Source: Proteobacteria bacterium SG_bin9 (GTDB lineage: Bacteria; Pseudomonadota; Alphaproteobacteria; Rhizobiales; Xanthobacteraceae). Taken from it: a DNA stretch of 42,438 nt. A program made the position numbers and the translations under genes. Below are positions 41,838 to 42,438 of this stretch, piece after piece. Location: assembly GCA_002083525.1 (NCBI GenBank), contig LWDM01000010.1, positions 1 to 42,438 on the forward strand, read 5' to 3'. How positions within the stretch are numbered: the stretch's first letter is position 1; every line of letters begins with the position of its first letter. The notes below the pieces were generated by a model that saw only the letters and a program-made list of their open reading frames with translations, made no database searches and was not told where the DNA came from.

Positions 41838-41911
41838 GGCGGCCATCGGTCGCTGCGCCGCGCCACATTCCAGATACCGCCACCCAAGCCAAACCCAGTC
41901 ACGAGGATCCC

Positions 41912-42208
41912 ATGGCCAAAGCGAAGTTCCGCCCGCTGCACGACCGCGTTGTCGTCAAGCGCATCGAAGCCGACGAAAAGACCAAGGGCGGCATCATCAT
42001 CCCGGATACCGCTCAGGAAAAGCCGTCGCAGGGCAAGATCGTCGCGGTCGGCCCTGGTGGACGCGACGAGTCCGGCAAGCTCGTGCCGCTCGACGTCAAG
42101 GCGGGCGACACCGTGCTGTTCGGCAAGTGGTCGGGCACCGAAGTAAAGCTCGACGGCGAGGATCTCCTGATCATGAAGGAGTCCGACATCATGGGCGTGC
42201 TCTCGTAA
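41912..42208 (+). CDS. groES: Co-chaperonin GroES
   Basis: Ten-kilodalton lid of the GroEL chaperonin, cytoplasmic. The 98-residue length and sequence are typical: FRPLHDRVVVKRIEADEKTKG (about 6-26, mobile loop) and the terminal DLLIMKESDIMGVL. ATG 41912 has GAGGAT seven bases before; the open frame further upstream runs through the CIRCE element and is not used. groEL follows 93 bp later. CIRCE at 41811-41837 and the promoter at 41771 control both. Confidence 0.98.
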   Translation: MAKAKFRPLHDRVVVKRIEADEKTKGGIIIPDTAQEKPSQGKIVAVGPGGRDESGKLVPLDVKAGDTVLFGKWSGTEVKLDGEDLLIMKESDIMGVLS

Positions 42209-42301
42209 GCCCCATCCGTTCTCGTCCCTGCCCGGCCACTCGGGCACACGTCTTCTGACGGGACGTGACAATCACATTCAGTTCTCATCGGAGTAAGTTA
42301 C

Positions 42302-42438
42302 ATGGCTGCCAAGGACGTTAAATTCTCGGGCGACGCGCGCGACCGCATGCTGCGCGGCGTCGACATTCTCGCCAACGCCGTAAAGGTCACCCTCGGTCCG
42401 AAGGGCCGCAACGTCGTGATCGACAAGTCGTTCGGCGC
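42302..42438 (+). CDS. groEL: Chaperonin GroEL, 3' end beyond window
   Basis: Only the first 45 residues are in the window, beginning MAAKDVKFSGDARDRMLRG and continuing KVTLGPKGRNVVIDKSFG, the conserved GroEL N-terminus with the LGPKGRNV segment near the ATP site. ATG 42302 has GGAG about 10 bases upstream. It is co-transcribed with groES under CIRCE control. Confidence 0.98.
   Translation, partial: MAAKDVKFSGDARDRMLRGVDILANAVKVTLGPKGRNVVIDKSFG

Overview
This 42.4 kb window is a GC-rich chromosomal segment of an alphaproteobacterium, most likely from the Bradyrhizobium/Rhodopseudomonas/Afipia group (Nitrobacteraceae, Hyphomicrobiales). The evidence is the gene content (hisZ plus a long hisG, two-gene M16 peptidase pair, DUF6101, DUF4170, DUF2093, a fluoroacetate-dehalogenase-like hydrolase resembling the Rhodopseudomonas enzyme), the codon use, and intergenic palindromic repeats familiar from that group. 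It is mostly housekeeping. No rRNA, tRNA, CRISPR array, prophage or transposase gene was found.

Layout: 1-7058 holds ileS (5' end outside the window), lspA, a secreted protein of unknown function and two adjacent M16 peptidases (one active, one lacking the zinc motif). 7067-9195 holds pgi bracketed by two related palindromic repeats, then arfB. 9192-10158 (minus) is a tightly overlapped trio: a sigma-70 family factor between two small DUF2892-like membrane proteins that share a CPMC motif. 10385-15689 covers DNA repair and RNA modification: mutL, a small membrane protein, rsmD, an RluB-type pseudouridine synthase with a long repeat-rich basic N-terminus, and tadA. 15815-19568 is a catabolic/lipid module: a fluoroacetate-dehalogenase-like hydrolase divergent from a crotonase, a TetR regulator and an acyl-CoA dehydrogenase. 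19616-24138 has purD, xseA, a DJ-1/PfpI protein and a dienelactone-hydrolase-fold protein that appears to lack its nucleophile. 24299-30000 has DUF2093 and a minus-strand run pmbA, inositol-monophosphatase family, DUF4170, DUF374 acyltransferase, waaA and lpxK, the last ones building Kdo-lipid A. 30276-38076 holds DUF6101, ubiA, a secreted Pro/Gly-rich protein, rsmE, hisZ-hisG, a GT2 glycosyltransferase and a ChbG/HpnK deacetylase. 38205-42438 holds DUF2076, an L,D-transpeptidase, a CheZ-like phosphatase, a lipoprotein, and CIRCE-controlled groES-groEL (groEL cut by the window end).

The most unusual signal is non-coding. Two intergenic spaces (30835-31001 and 37053-37220) are each filled by a pair of hairpins with one strict design but unrelated stem sequences. 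Each hairpin has CTAG ends, a 9-10 bp terminal stem, a 3-4 nt pyrimidine bulge, a 16 bp inner stem and a loop of about 23 nt. The two hairpins in a pair are mirror-oriented, 12-13 nt apart, with bulges facing inward. One copy supplies the start codon of the ChbG deacetylase and another supplies the stop codon of ubiA. A second notable signal is an AT-richer patch inside ileS (about 505-1065) that looks like an imported editing-domain segment.
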